From Bacillota bacterium (lineage in GTDB: Bacteria > Bacillota > Desulfotomaculia > Desulfotomaculales > Desulforudaceae): DNA of 64,000 nucleotides. The stretch lies in the NCBI GenBank assembly GCA_040757205.1, contig JBFLXL010000001.1:1-64000 (forward strand), written 5' to 3'. The position numbers and the translations under genes are program-made. Below are positions 55,110 to 63,031 of this stretch, one piece after another; position 1 is the stretch's first letter, and each line of letters opens with the position of its first letter. The notes beneath the pieces were generated by a model, which saw only the letters and a list, made by a program, of their open reading frames with translations, did not search any database and was not told the origin of the DNA.

Positions 55110-55206
55110 GGCCGGTGGCGCGACGGAGTCACCGTGAAGGGAACCGGTCGCGATTTGGTTGCGGACAGGGCCGAGGGATTATTGGCCGGCCTGCTTAATG
55201 AAGCGG

Positions 55207-56907
55207 TCAGTACGGCCAGCCCACCAGTCCTCCTTCCAGGAAACGTGCGTTCTCAAAACCTCGGGCGTCGAGGATGCGCTGGGCCTCCCAGGCGCGCACG
55301 CTCAACGTGCAGTACGGGACCAGCGCCTTGTCCCGGGGCAGTTCCCCGGCCCGGTCCCGCAAGTTTGCCAGTGGTACGTGGATCACGTTGGGGAAAGGGG
55401 GAGGGTTCTTCCTGACTTCCCCCGGGGTGCGGACGTCAAGCAGCACGCAGTCTCCGTTCTCCAGGTGTTCGAGGATGCTTTCCGGGGTCAGGGTGCGCGC
55501 CTCGCCGGCGAGCTTGTTGCGCAGGGTGTTGGCGGCGTGGTGCAGGACGTCCATGGCCGTGTTGTACGGCGGGGCGTAGGCCAAGTCAAAACCGGCCAGG
55601 TCTTCGGCGGTGCCTTTCAAGCTCAGTGCGGCCGCCAGCACGTCCAGGCGCTTGTTCACGTTCCCGCCGCCTACCAGCTGTCCGCCCAGAAGCCGACCCG
55701 TATCCCGGTCGGCAATCAGCTTGACCACCTGCGGCTGGGATCCCGGGAAGAAGTGGGCGTGGTCGGCGCCGGAGACTATAACCGTATCCACCGGGTAACC
55801 GGCTTCCCGGGCTTGTCTTTCGGTCAGTCCGGTGCGCCCCACGGAGAAGTCGAATACCTTGAAGATCGCGGTTCCCAGCACCCCTGGAAAGGTCTCGCGT
55901 CCGCCTGTGAGGTTCGTGCCGATCACCCGGCCCTGCCGGTTCGCCACCGAGCCCATCGCGGCAAAAAGCACTTCCTCGGTGATGAGGTGCCGTTTCTGGG
56001 CGCAGTCCCCACCGGCATAGATGTCCGGGTCGCTGGTTTCCAGGTACTTATTCACGTTGACGGCCCCGCTGGGGCCGAGTTCCAGCCCGGCGTCCCGTGC
56101 CAGGGTAACGTTTGGACGGGCCCCGATGGCGACCGCCACCACGTCGGCGGAGTAGACGCCCTGGTCGGTGACCACCCGGCGCACCCGTCCCCGGTCCCCT
56201 TCAAAAGACCGGACCGTTTCTCCGGTGCTGACTTCAAGACCCCGGCGGCGCAGGTGTTTGGCCACCAGCGCGGCGACCTCGGGGTCGAGGAGGCCCGGCA
56301 CGAGCTGGTCCCGGGCTTCGATCACCCGGACCTGAGGTTTGTCCCGTTTATCGTCCCGGCCCGGCTCCAAAAGGGATTCGGCCAGTTCCAGGCCGATCAG
56401 CCCCCCGCCAACGATCACCACCTGGGCCGCCCGTTCTTCCACCAACTGCTTGCGGATGGCGACCGCGTCGGGGAGCGTCCAGACCGGGTGCACCCCTTCC
56501 AGGTCGGAACCGGGAACGGGCAGGCGCAGCGGGACGCTGCCGGTGGCCAGGACCAGCTTGTCGTACGGCAGTTCATCCACCGTCCCGTTTTCCAGGTCCT
56601 TCACCTGTACCCGTTTGCGCGGGCGGTCGATATGCTCGGCGCGGGTGCGCACCCGCACTTCGATGTCTTTCACCGCCTTGAAGAATTCGGGGTCCCGGTT
56701 CACCCCGATCGGGCTTCCGACCAAGTACTGGAGTTCCGGACACTGGCCGCCGATGTAGTACGGAATCCCGCAACTCGCGTAGGATACCAGCTCCCCCTGC
56801 TCGACGATGGTGATGCGGGCGCGCGGATCGCGGCGCCGCGCGCGGGCGGCCGCTTTCGGGCCGGCGGCGACACCCCCGATGACCACGATGCGGGTGGGTT
56901 CAGTCAT
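55207..56907 (-). CDS. CoA-disulfide reductase fused to rhodanese (CoADR-RHD)
   Basis: FAD-dependent reductase of CoA persulfides, polysulfides or CoA disulfide with NAD(P)H. FAD motif IVVIGGVAAGPKAAARARR, active-site Cys46 in SYASCGIPYY, the NAD motif VVIVGGGLIGLELAE and YAGGDCA. Residues about 460-566 form a rhodanese domain with its own Cys in YCTLSVRAWEAQ. The fusion is known from sulfur-reducing bacteria, pointing to sulfane-sulfur handling. The ATG at 56907 is preferred because AAGGAGG lies 11 nt upstream; the ATG at 56916 is too close. Confidence 0.93.
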   Translation of the reverse strand: MTEPTRIVVIGGVAAGPKAAARARRRDPRARITIVEQGELVSYASCGIPYYIGGQCPELQYLVGSPIGVNRDPEFFKAVKDIEVRVRTRAEHIDRPRKRVQVKDLENGTVDELPYDKLVLATGSVPLRLPVPGSDLEGVHPVWTLPDAVAIRKQLVEERAAQVVIVGGGLIGLELAESLLEPGRDDKRDKPQVRVIEARDQLVPGLLDPEVAALVAKHLRRRGLEVSTGETVRSFEGDRGRVRRVVTDQGVYSADVVAVAIGARPNVTLARDAGLELGPSGAVNVNKYLETSDPDIYAGGDCAQKRHLITEEVLFAAMGSVANRQGRVIGTNLTGGRETFPGVLGTAIFKVFDFSVGRTGLTERQAREAGYPVDTVIVSGADHAHFFPGSQPQVVKLIADRDTGRLLGGQLVGGGNVNKRLDVLAAALSLKGTAEDLAGFDLAYAPPYNTAMDVLHHAANTLRNKLAGEARTLTPESILEHLENGDCVLLDVRTPGEVRKNPPPFPNVIHVPLANLRDRAGELPRDKALVPYCTLSVRAWEAQRILDARGFENARFLEGGLVGWPY

Positions 56908-57121
56908 ACAGAACATACCTCCTTGCCGGCTTTTCGGGTTTTATATGAGCATGCCCCCGGCGGGCCGGAATATCAAGGAAGACGTTGGGAAGTGCATTCG
57001 TCGGTCGGCGGCCGACCACCGATCCGGCGGAGGTGCGGGAGGCGCTTCAATCCCGGGTTACATAGAACGGACTCCGGGTGTGCATAATGAGGTCACAGAA
57101 TCTGGAGGGGGTGAAGGAGCC

Positions 57122-57379
57122 GTGGGCGAAGGCATTTTCGTCGTCGGCATCCTCGTCGAAGACCGGGCGAACCGCGGGCCGGAGGTGCAAAACGTCCTGA
57201 CCCGGTTCGGATCCAAGATCTTGAGCCGTAACGGGATTCCCGACCCCACCCGTTCCCGGGGCATCATCACGGTGACCATGCAGTCCGAGCGGGAAGACAG
57301 TGAGAAGTTCACGGCCGAGCTGCAGGAGATTAACGGAGTTTTGGCCCGGGGGATCTATCTCGGCAACGCCTTAAACTGA
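57122..57379 (+). CDS. TM1266-type iron-only hydrogenase system regulator
   Basis: An 85-residue ACT-like protein (IFVVGILVEDRANRGPEVQNVLTRFGSKILSRNGIPDP...RGIITVTM...LQEINGVLARGIYLGN), the family usually called putative iron-only hydrogenase system regulator, related to the C-terminal domain of NikR. It is often close to hyd maturation genes, none of which are in the window. GTG at 57122 with GAAGGAG 3-9 nt upstream. Confidence 0.88.
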   Translation: MGEGIFVVGILVEDRANRGPEVQNVLTRFGSKILSRNGIPDPTRSRGIITVTMQSEREDSEKFTAELQEINGVLARGIYLGNALN

Positions 57380-57387
57380 GGTACAGG

Positions 57388-57957
57388 CTATGGTGCAAAG
57401 CGGCTGATGACCTGCGGCGTGATGTACACTTCCACCACCGCGGCGGCGACCAAGAGCGGCGTGACCACCCGCAACAGGAATCCCAGGCGCTCAACAACTC
57501 CAGGGGTCGCCCGCTTTTTGAGCCGCAAAGCGGCGATGGCCAGCGCCAAACCGGCAGCCAGAAAAATGGCGGGGAGTTCGATGACCCCATGGGGGGCGAT
57601 TCCGGCCACGAAAGCCGCAGGCGGCAATCCGGCTTCAACCAAGTGCCGGGCCAGGAACCCGACCAGAACACCGTTCACGGCCAGGATAAACACGGCCGGC
57701 AAAGCGAAAACTGCGTGGCCGAAGACCACCAGCAAGGCGGCGACGGACAGGTTCTTCAGAAAAATGAAAGCGGACAGCGCCAGGTGCTCTGCCTGGGGGT
57801 TCAGGTCCATGGTCTTCTCAGCCGCCGCGAGCAGGTTTTCGAGCGACGGCACCAGCAGAGGGGCGAATACCTGAGAATAGGCCCAGCCGGCGGCCGTGCC
57901 GGCCGCAAAGACCAGCAGCGCTGCGAGGAATCCGGTTCCAAGATGAAAGCGGGTCAT
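57388..57957 (-). CDS. SpoIIM-like (DUF95) integral membrane protein
   Basis: A 189-residue membrane protein with about five hydrophobic helices and the hallmark [18 protein letters not shown] of the SpoIIM/DUF95 family. SpoIIM proper belongs to the DMP complex for forespore engulfment; paralogues also occur in other settings. ATG at 57957, 8 nt after GAGGTG; a TTG three codons upstream is closer to the ribosome site. It converges with the TM1266-type gene. Confidence 0.85.
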   Translation of the reverse strand: MTRFHLGTGFLAALLVFAAGTAAGWAYSQVFAPLLVPSLENLLAAAEKTMDLNPQAEHLALSAFIFLKNLSVAALLVVFGHAVFALPAVFILAVNGVLVGFLARHLVEAGLPPAAFVAGIAPHGVIELPAIFLAAGLALAIAALRLKKRATPGVVERLGFLLRVVTPLLVAAAVVEVYITPQVISRFAP

Positions 57958-58070
57958 TTCTTGCACACCTCTTTAGTTCCGCCGGGGGCTTTGGAGGTTA
58001 CATTATTCAGGGAAGGGCCGAATACCTGCCCGGCGTGAGGAAAAAATTAGTCGGTAGGAGGCATCTTTCA

Positions 58071-58868
58071 TTGGACGAAGGCACTTTCTATCTTCCGTCA
58101 AGCTCTGACATGGACCACCCCCTCGACGACCCGGAAACGGTCGAAGCCCCCGGCGACGTTACCACTGAACGTGAGAACCGGCGCCGGGCGCGGGCGCTCC
58201 GCGAATTTGGCACGACCACGATCCCGGCCGTGAAGAGCAACATCCACACCATGATCATCGTCGGCCAGATCGAAGGTCACATGGTGTTGCCCAACCAGAA
58301 CAAAACCACCAAGTACGAACACCTGCTCCCGCAGTTGGTGGCGCTGGAGCAGCACCCGGACATCGAGGGCATCCTGGTGGTCTTGAACACGGTCGGCGGG
58401 GATGTCGAGGCCGGACTGGCCATCGCCGAAATGCTGAGTTCCATTTCCAAGCCCACCGTCTCGCTGGTGCTGGGCGGGGGACACAGCATCGGCGTCCCGA
58501 TCTCGGTATGCACCTCGTATTCCTACATTGCCGAAACGGCCAGCATGACCATCCATCCCATCCGCATCACCGGACAGATCCTGACCGTGCCCCAGACTTT
58601 TGAGTATCTGGAGAAAATGCAGGACCGCGTGGTGCGGTTCGTGGTCAAGCACTCCCGGATCACCGAAGCGCGGTTCCGCGAACTCATGTTCCGGACGGGG
58701 GAGCTGGCCCGGGACATCGGGACGGTGCTCATCGGCAAAGAGGCGGTGGACTGTGGCCTGATCGACGAAGTGGGGGGGATCGGGGCGGCGATGCGCAAAC
58801 TGAACCGCTTGATCGAGGAGCGCCGCAGCGGCACGCCGGGCGGTCCGAGGGGAGGCCCGCTGCAGTGA
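58071..58868 (+). CDS. tepA: TepA / ClpP-class protease-like protein
   Basis: A 265-residue member of the translocation-enhancing protein TepA group, related to ClpP. The oxyanion/strand region [18 protein letters not shown], the catalytic Ser position in GGGHSIGVP and [10 protein letters not shown] with the His are recognisable. In B. subtilis tepA lies upstream of ylzJ and spoIIIE, as here. TTG at 58071 is chosen for its strong GGAGG site; GTG at 58035 would add 12 residues. Confidence 0.9.
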   Translation: MDEGTFYLPSSSDMDHPLDDPETVEAPGDVTTERENRRRARALREFGTTTIPAVKSNIHTMIIVGQIEGHMVLPNQNKTTKYEHLLPQLVALEQHPDIEGILVVLNTVGGDVEAGLAIAEMLSSISKPTVSLVLGGGHSIGVPISVCTSYSYIAETASMTIHPIRITGQILTVPQTFEYLEKMQDRVVRFVVKHSRITEARFRELMFRTGELARDIGTVLIGKEAVDCGLIDEVGGIGAAMRKLNRLIEERRSGTPGGPRGGPLQ

Positions 58869-59077
58869 TCCTCTGGACGATCGCGGATCTGGACACCGTG
58901 ATGAGCCAAGCCACGGCCGAAGCGGAGCCGCCGTTGGAGAACGCGGTGGTGGACGGTGTGCCGGTGCTGGTCAGGCGCACCCCGGAGGGCGTACGGACCA
59001 TCGACCGGGTGTTGAGTACCGACCCCTACCAATTCCTGAGGCCTGAACTCGCCCCCGGCCGTACACTGCATTTATAG
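58865..59077 (+). CDS. ylzJ: YlzJ-like protein
   Basis: A 70-residue protein beginning [13 protein letters not shown] and containing the family's [24 protein letters not shown]. Function unknown; it always follows tepA in Firmicutes. The GTG start overlaps the tepA stop (GTGA). Confidence 0.85.
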   Translation: MILWTIADLDTVMSQATAEAEPPLENAVVDGVPVLVRRTPEGVRTIDRVLSTDPYQFLRPELAPGRTLHL

Positions 59078-59207
59078 GAAAATACACATCCGCAGACAAC
59101 CAAACAATACCCCGCCGCGGCCGGGCGCGCCTTACTGCGGCCCGCGCGCCGGGTTTTCGGCTGACTGCGGACAAAAAATCACTTCATTTCGTCGACCCCA
59201 GCCGTCA

Positions 59208-59393
59208 TTACTTGCCGGCCTTTTCATAGAGCTGATAGAAATAACCCGGAACCTCACCCATGACTCCCGTCTGGGTTACGAAGTAGGCCAGAATAAACTG
59301 CGCACCTATGAAGACAAACAAGACAATAAGCAGTCCGTATTCGATCACCTGTCCCCTTTCGTCACCCAACAAACCAAAAAGCGCCCGCCACAT
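59208..59393 (-). CDS. Small Flp-like pilin / single-span membrane protein
   Basis: A 61-residue protein with one hydrophobic helix (about 17-42). The DERGQVIEYGLLIVLFVF segment resembles the Glu-Tyr-containing N-terminus of Flp/Fap pilins (GATAIEYGL), including the Glu five residues after the Gly. An AAGGAGGTGA ribosome site strongly supports translation. No pilus assembly genes are nearby, so a lone pilin-like membrane peptide is also possible. Confidence 0.7.
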   Translation of the reverse strand: MWRALFGLLGDERGQVIEYGLLIVLFVFIGAQFILAYFVTQTGVMGEVPGYFYQLYEKAGK

Positions 59394-59560
59394 TCAGTCT
59401 TCACCTCCTTGCCGTTTCACATTTGTACGGGAGAACGGTCTCGAAACGCATACGCTGGGCCCCTTGCGGTTTATTACCTAAAATAAAAAACAATTCGCCG
59501 AAAGATCACTCAATCCTTCCTTTTGTGAACGGTTTTTTTCACCTGTGAGGGGGAATCCGG

Positions 59561-59635
59561 ATGTTTGTCTCGAAAACCATGACTGCTATTACCGAGTTCG
59601 ACGGGCGCCGGCGCAAACGGGTGATCGTCGAGTGA
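59561..59635 (+). CDS. Possible 24-residue peptide
   Basis: ATG at 59561 follows GAGGGGG at suitable spacing and opens a 24-codon frame with a basic C-terminus (DGRRRKRVIVE). It lies 51 nt before the metallopeptidase gene in the same direction. It could be a leader peptide or chance; I recognise no family. Confidence 0.3.
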   Translation: MFVSKTMTAITEFDGRRRKRVIVE

Positions 59636-59686
59636 TGGGCGCCTGGATTCCGGGTGGCAGGCAATTCAAGGGGAGGTGTACCGGTT

Positions 59687-60061
59687 TTGGCCCTGCTTTC
59701 TCTGGATGAGTTCACCCTGCTGGCCGGACAATTGGTCGATGAGGTTCCGCCGCGCCTCTGCCGGGACTTGAACGGCGGATTTTCGGTGTTGCCTGAACAA
59801 AAGCGGGACCAGGAGTTTTTCATCATGGGGGAGTACATTGAAGACGGCTTGCTCGGCAGCTTTGTAGTCCTCTACTACGGTTCCTTTGCGGCCGTCTTGG
59901 GGGATGAACCCCAAGAGTCTTGGGCGGGAGAGCTGCGGGAAACAATCTGGCATGAATTGCGCCACCACCTGGAGTCCCTGGCGGGGGTGGACGATCTCAC
60001 CCGCGAGGAAATGGAGGCGTTGGCCCGGTTCCGGGAAGGCCGACCGGGCCCGGAGCGTTGA
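59687..60061 (+). CDS. Zincin-like metallopeptidase family protein (DUF1025 type)
   Basis: A 124-residue minimal zinc-peptidase-like protein. The motif WHELRHHLESLAGVDDL provides HExxHH plus a downstream acidic residue, as in the small possible-zinc-metallopeptidase family. The preceding LGSFVVLYYGSF strand is also typical. TTG at 59687, 8 nt after GGGGAGGTG, fits better than the longer open frame from 59654. Substrate unknown. Confidence 0.8.
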   Translation: MALLSLDEFTLLAGQLVDEVPPRLCRDLNGGFSVLPEQKRDQEFFIMGEYIEDGLLGSFVVLYYGSFAAVLGDEPQESWAGELRETIWHELRHHLESLAGVDDLTREEMEALARFREGRPGPER

Positions 60062-60155
60062 AGCTAATCGCGAGGGTAGCGAGGGGCGGGTAATAAATCC
60101 GGTCCCGGGCGCATAACCGATCAAGTATCTAGTTTTTTGGAGGGATCGCAGAAAT

Positions 60156-61247
60156 ATGTCCAGCGGGGTCCACAGGCTGTCGGCCGCGTTGGTCTGCCTG
60201 CTGCTGCTGGTTTTCAACGCCGGTTGCGGGGGTTTTGCCGGGAAACCCCAAGCACCGGGAACCGGCAAGATAGTGGTGATCGCCACCATTTTCCCGTTGG
60301 CCGATGTGACTAAGCATATTGGGGGTGACCGGGTGGAGGTGTCCACCCTTTTGCCCCGGGGGGCGAGTCCCCACACTTTTGAGCCTACACCGCGCCAGAT
60401 GGAGCAGATGACCGGCGCGCGGCTGATCATCCAGGTGGGGGCCGGGCTCGACGACTGGGCCGGAAAACTCGCCGGGGCGGCCGGCAAGGACCACCTCCGG
60501 GTAGCCGTCACCGAAGGGCTGCCTCTGCGCGCCGGCGGGCCCCAGCACGCGGAATGCGTGGGGCACGACCACGGACACGAAGGTGAGCGGCATACGGACT
60601 GCGCGGGTCACGCCCAAGGGCCCGACCACGACCACGATACGGAAGGCCCGGGTCACGCCGACGGGCACGACCACGACGCCTGTCCGGCGCCGGAGGCCGC
60701 CGCGGCGGATTCGGCGCCCGAGTTCGCCGACCCGCACGTCTGGCTTGACCCGGTGCTGGTCCGGGACGAGATCGCCCCCCGAATCTTCTTTGCCCTCCGC
60801 CGGGCCGCGCCGGAACATACGGACTACTTTGCCGCCAACCTGCAATCCTACCAGGCTGAACTGACCCGGCTGCACGAAGACATCGCCGCGTTGACCGCCG
60901 GGCTTGAAAGCCGCAGTTTCATCGCTTACCATTCGGCCTGGGGTTACTTTGCCGACCGGTATGGGTTGGTGGAAGCCGCCACGGTCGAGGAAGCGCCGGG
61001 CAAGGAGCCTTCGCCGGGCTGGATTATGGCGGTGGTGGAGACCGCCAGGGTCCACCGGGCCGGGGCGATTTTCGCCGAACCCCAGTTCAGCACCAAGGCC
61101 GCCGAGGTGATCGCCGCCGAGTACGGCGCCCGGGTGTTGATCCTGGATCCGCTGGGCGGGGAGAACATCCCCGGCTACGACAGCTACACCGGCCTCATGC
61201 GTTCAAATGCGGGGGTATTGGCCGAGGGTCTTTCGCGGGTGGACTAA
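60156..61247 (+). CDS. znuA: Zinc/manganese ABC transporter substrate-binding lipoprotein (ZnuA-like)
   Basis: A 363-residue lipoprotein: signal peptide with lipobox NAGC (Cys24), then KIVVIATIFPLADVTKHIGGDRVEV, first metal His in GASPHTFEPTP, a long His/Asp-rich loop (about 130-175, HDHGHEGERH and HDHDTEG blocks), the second His in ADPHVWLDP and the third in SFIAYHSAWGYF. The His-rich loop is typical of zinc-specific proteins. No znuB or znuC is adjacent. GGAGGG precedes the ATG. Confidence 0.92.
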   Translation: MSSGVHRLSAALVCLLLLVFNAGCGGFAGKPQAPGTGKIVVIATIFPLADVTKHIGGDRVEVSTLLPRGASPHTFEPTPRQMEQMTGARLIIQVGAGLDDWAGKLAGAAGKDHLRVAVTEGLPLRAGGPQHAECVGHDHGHEGERHTDCAGHAQGPDHDHDTEGPGHADGHDHDACPAPEAAAADSAPEFADPHVWLDPVLVRDEIAPRIFFALRRAAPEHTDYFAANLQSYQAELTRLHEDIAALTAGLESRSFIAYHSAWGYFADRYGLVEAATVEEAPGKEPSPGWIMAVVETARVHRAGAIFAEPQFSTKAAEVIAAEYGARVLILDPLGGENIPGYDSYTGLMRSNAGVLAEGLSRVD

Positions 61248-61255
61248 CGGCTATC

Positions 61256-61390
61256 CTGCACCACCTGGACCTGCTGGACGCCGAGATCGACAAGTTTAAA
61301 CGGGCGGCGGCCCAGACCCCCGAGGACGGTGAGCGGTCGCCCTGGATCCAGGAACCGGGTCGTCCTGTTTTGACTGTTTTCGCCGCTTGA
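61256..61390 (+). pseudogene. Possible gene remnant between znuA and uppP
   Basis: A 44-codon open frame without a start codon begins 9 nt after znuA (LHHLDLLDAEIDKFKRA...) and ends with TGA at 61388-61390. Its helical character and codon use look like the interior of a real protein, and an IS110-type transposase fragment is one guess. No parent can be named with confidence. Confidence 0.3.
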
Positions 61391-61393
61391 CCC

Positions 61394-61421
61394 TTTACGA
61401 GCCGAATAAGCATGGTATAAT
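61394..61421 (+). promoter_or_regulatory. Promoter of uppP
   Basis: A perfect TATAAT at 61416-61421 has a TG-containing upstream flank (ATGGTATAAT); TTTACG at 61394-61399 is a 4-of-6 match to the -35 box at 16 bp. It lies 37 bp before the uppP start codon. Confidence 0.65.
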
Positions 61422-61457
61422 GTTCGGAGTTTATTCGGACAGGGGGGACGGCGGTCT

Positions 61458-62243
61458 TTGAATCCATTTGAGGGCATTGTCATGGGCATCGTCCAGGGGC
61501 TCACCGAGTTCCTGCCGGTTTCCAGTTCCGCGCACCTGGTGCTGGTGCCCTGGCTTTTTGGATTCGAAACCCCCGGCCTCGTCTTCGACGTCGCCCTGCA
61601 CCTCGGCACCCTGGCCGCCGTTTTGGTCTACTTCTGGCGGGACTGGCTCCGCCTGTTCCGTGCGGGCCGCCGCGGCTTCAGCACGGCCGACGGCCGGTTG
61701 TTCTGGTTCCTGGCGTTGGCCACCATTCCCGGAGCCGTGGCCGGGTACTTCCTGGAGGACATCGTGGCGACCACCCTGAGGGCGCCGGTCCTGATCGGGA
61801 TACTGTTGATCGTGATGGGCGGGGTCCTGTACCTGGCCGACCGCTACGGCGGGCAGGTCAAGCGGCTGATGGACATCCGGTTCGGGGACGCCATGGCCGT
61901 CGGGTTTTCGCAGGCGCTGGCGATCATCCCCGGGGTGTCGCGGTCGGGAATCACCATGGCCGCCGCCCGCCTGCGGGGCGTGGAGCGGGCCGCGGCCGCG
62001 CGCTTTTCCTTCCTGCTGTCCACCCCGATCATTTTTGGCGCCGGCGTGACGCAAATGATCAAGATGGACCCCGACCTTCTGAACCTGTCTTTCGCCCTCG
62101 GGGTGTTTACCTCCGCAGTGGTCGGATTTCTGGCGATCTGGTTTTTGATCGCCTGGGTCTCGCGGCACAACTTCAACATTTTTGTCATCTACCGGGTGCT
62201 GCTCGGTTCGACCGTGATCGCCGTCGCCCTGGTGCGCGGTTGA
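61458..62243 (+). CDS. uppP: Undecaprenyl-diphosphatase UppP (BacA)
   Basis: Membrane enzyme that regenerates undecaprenyl phosphate for cell wall synthesis; also confers bacitracin resistance. Family motifs: the Glu-rich GIVQGLTEFLPVSSSAHL at the N-terminus, the second repeat IGFSQALAIIPGVSRSGITM-like block and eight or so hydrophobic helices. 261 residues. TTG start at 61458. Confidence 0.95.
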   Translation: MNPFEGIVMGIVQGLTEFLPVSSSAHLVLVPWLFGFETPGLVFDVALHLGTLAAVLVYFWRDWLRLFRAGRRGFSTADGRLFWFLALATIPGAVAGYFLEDIVATTLRAPVLIGILLIVMGGVLYLADRYGGQVKRLMDIRFGDAMAVGFSQALAIIPGVSRSGITMAAARLRGVERAAAARFSFLLSTPIIFGAGVTQMIKMDPDLLNLSFALGVFTSAVVGFLAIWFLIAWVSRHNFNIFVIYRVLLGSTVIAVALVRG

Positions 62244-62250
62244 AAACAAA

Positions 62251-62273
62251 GGCGGCCCGTCATCCGGGCCGCC
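62251..62273. terminator. GC-rich hairpin between uppP and the DUF151 gene
   Basis: GGCGGCCCG at 62251-62259 and CGGGCCGCC at 62265-62273 form a perfect 9-bp stem with a 5-nt loop, 7 nt after the uppP stop. There is no T-run on either side, but the site lies between convergent genes. Confidence 0.6.
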
Positions 62274-62288
62274 GGCAGAAGCTGACTG

Positions 62289-62399
62289 GTGCAGTGATTT
62301 CTTGGCCGCATCCTGCGACTGTTCCTCCGTCCCCTCGCGGGCGGGCAGCCGGTTGTGGTTTTGTCAGTGCAGTGATTTCTTGGCCGCATCCTGCGACTG
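62289..62399. repeat. Duplicated 3' end of the DUF151 gene
   Basis: The 33-bp segment 62367-62399, which encodes the last residues (QSQDAAKKSLH) of the minus-strand DUF151 gene, recurs exactly at 62289-62321. Offset 78 bp. The extra copy is just downstream of the gene and is not translated in frame with it because of the stop at 62364-62366. Confidence 0.95.
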
Positions 62400-62840
62400 C
62401 TCCAGGATCTTTTTAAGCTCCTCCTGGCGTTCCTCGCTGAACACTTCTTCCACCGCCAGGGTGTAGTCCGCCACCTTCTCACTGATGAATATGGGGGCCA
62501 CGCTTCTCAAAGCCAGCGCCACAGCGTCGCTGGGGCGCGCGTCCACGACCGAATGGAAATCCTTTTTCAAAATGTGGAGCTGGGCGTAGTAGGTGCCCTC
62601 GCGGACATCATTGATCACCACTTTGGTCACGGTTCCACCGAACTCGTCGCACAGAGTCTTTAGCAGGTCGTGGGTGAGCGGGCGGGGAGCCGAGCCACCC
62701 TCCAGGGCTACCGCGATCGCGTGGGCCTCGAAGTGGCCGATCCAGATCGGCAACACCTTCAGTTCGTCGTCATCAACCAGCAGGAGCACCGGGTTCATGG
62801 AGAGGTCGAAGGCGATTTCCTTTACTTTGACCGGGATCAC
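62364..62840 (-). CDS. DUF151 bifunctional nuclease family protein
   Basis: A 158-residue BFN-type protein with LPIWIGHFEAHAIAVALEG, a THDLL helix, and VDARPSDAVALALR, the conserved catalytic region. Plant and Thermotoga homologues have RNase and DNase activity. The longer open frame upstream is rejected: GTG at 62840 follows GGGAGGTGAGG and gives the standard N-terminus. Confidence 0.9.
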   Translation of the reverse strand: MIPVKVKEIAFDLSMNPVLLLVDDDELKVLPIWIGHFEAHAIAVALEGGSAPRPLTHDLLKTLCDEFGGTVTKVVINDVREGTYYAQLHILKKDFHSVVDARPSDAVALALRSVAPIFISEKVADYTLAVEEVFSEERQEELKKILEQSQDAAKKSLH

Positions 62841-62948
62841 AACCTCACCTCCCTTGGACTTTGGAAGACCCGGAACGGCCTTTGTGCCGGTACCGTGTGC
62901 GGTCAGCGGTTCCACTTTTGTGGTTTTTGATATTCCAAGCTCGCTAGT

Positions 62949-62977
62949 ATTATACCAGTGGAGCCTATTCCAGACAA
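62949..62977 (-). promoter_or_regulatory. Promoter of the DUF151 gene
   Basis: On the minus strand TTGTCT (62977-62972), 17 bp, then TATAAT (62954-62949) with the extended TG motif (TGGTATAAT). It lies about 110 bp upstream of the chosen start codon. Confidence 0.7.
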
Positions 62978-63031
62978 CTGGAAAGGATTTTCCCGGTGTT
63001 CGCCGAAGTCTCAAAGGCGAGGTGTTGAGGC

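Noticed and set aside
55159-57087. 642-codon plus-strand open frame
   Set aside because: It is antisense to the CoA-disulfide reductase gene, whose minus-strand product has all expected motifs. The plus-strand translation is rich in Gly, Pro, Arg and Val with no recognisable domain, as expected for a GC-rich shadow frame.
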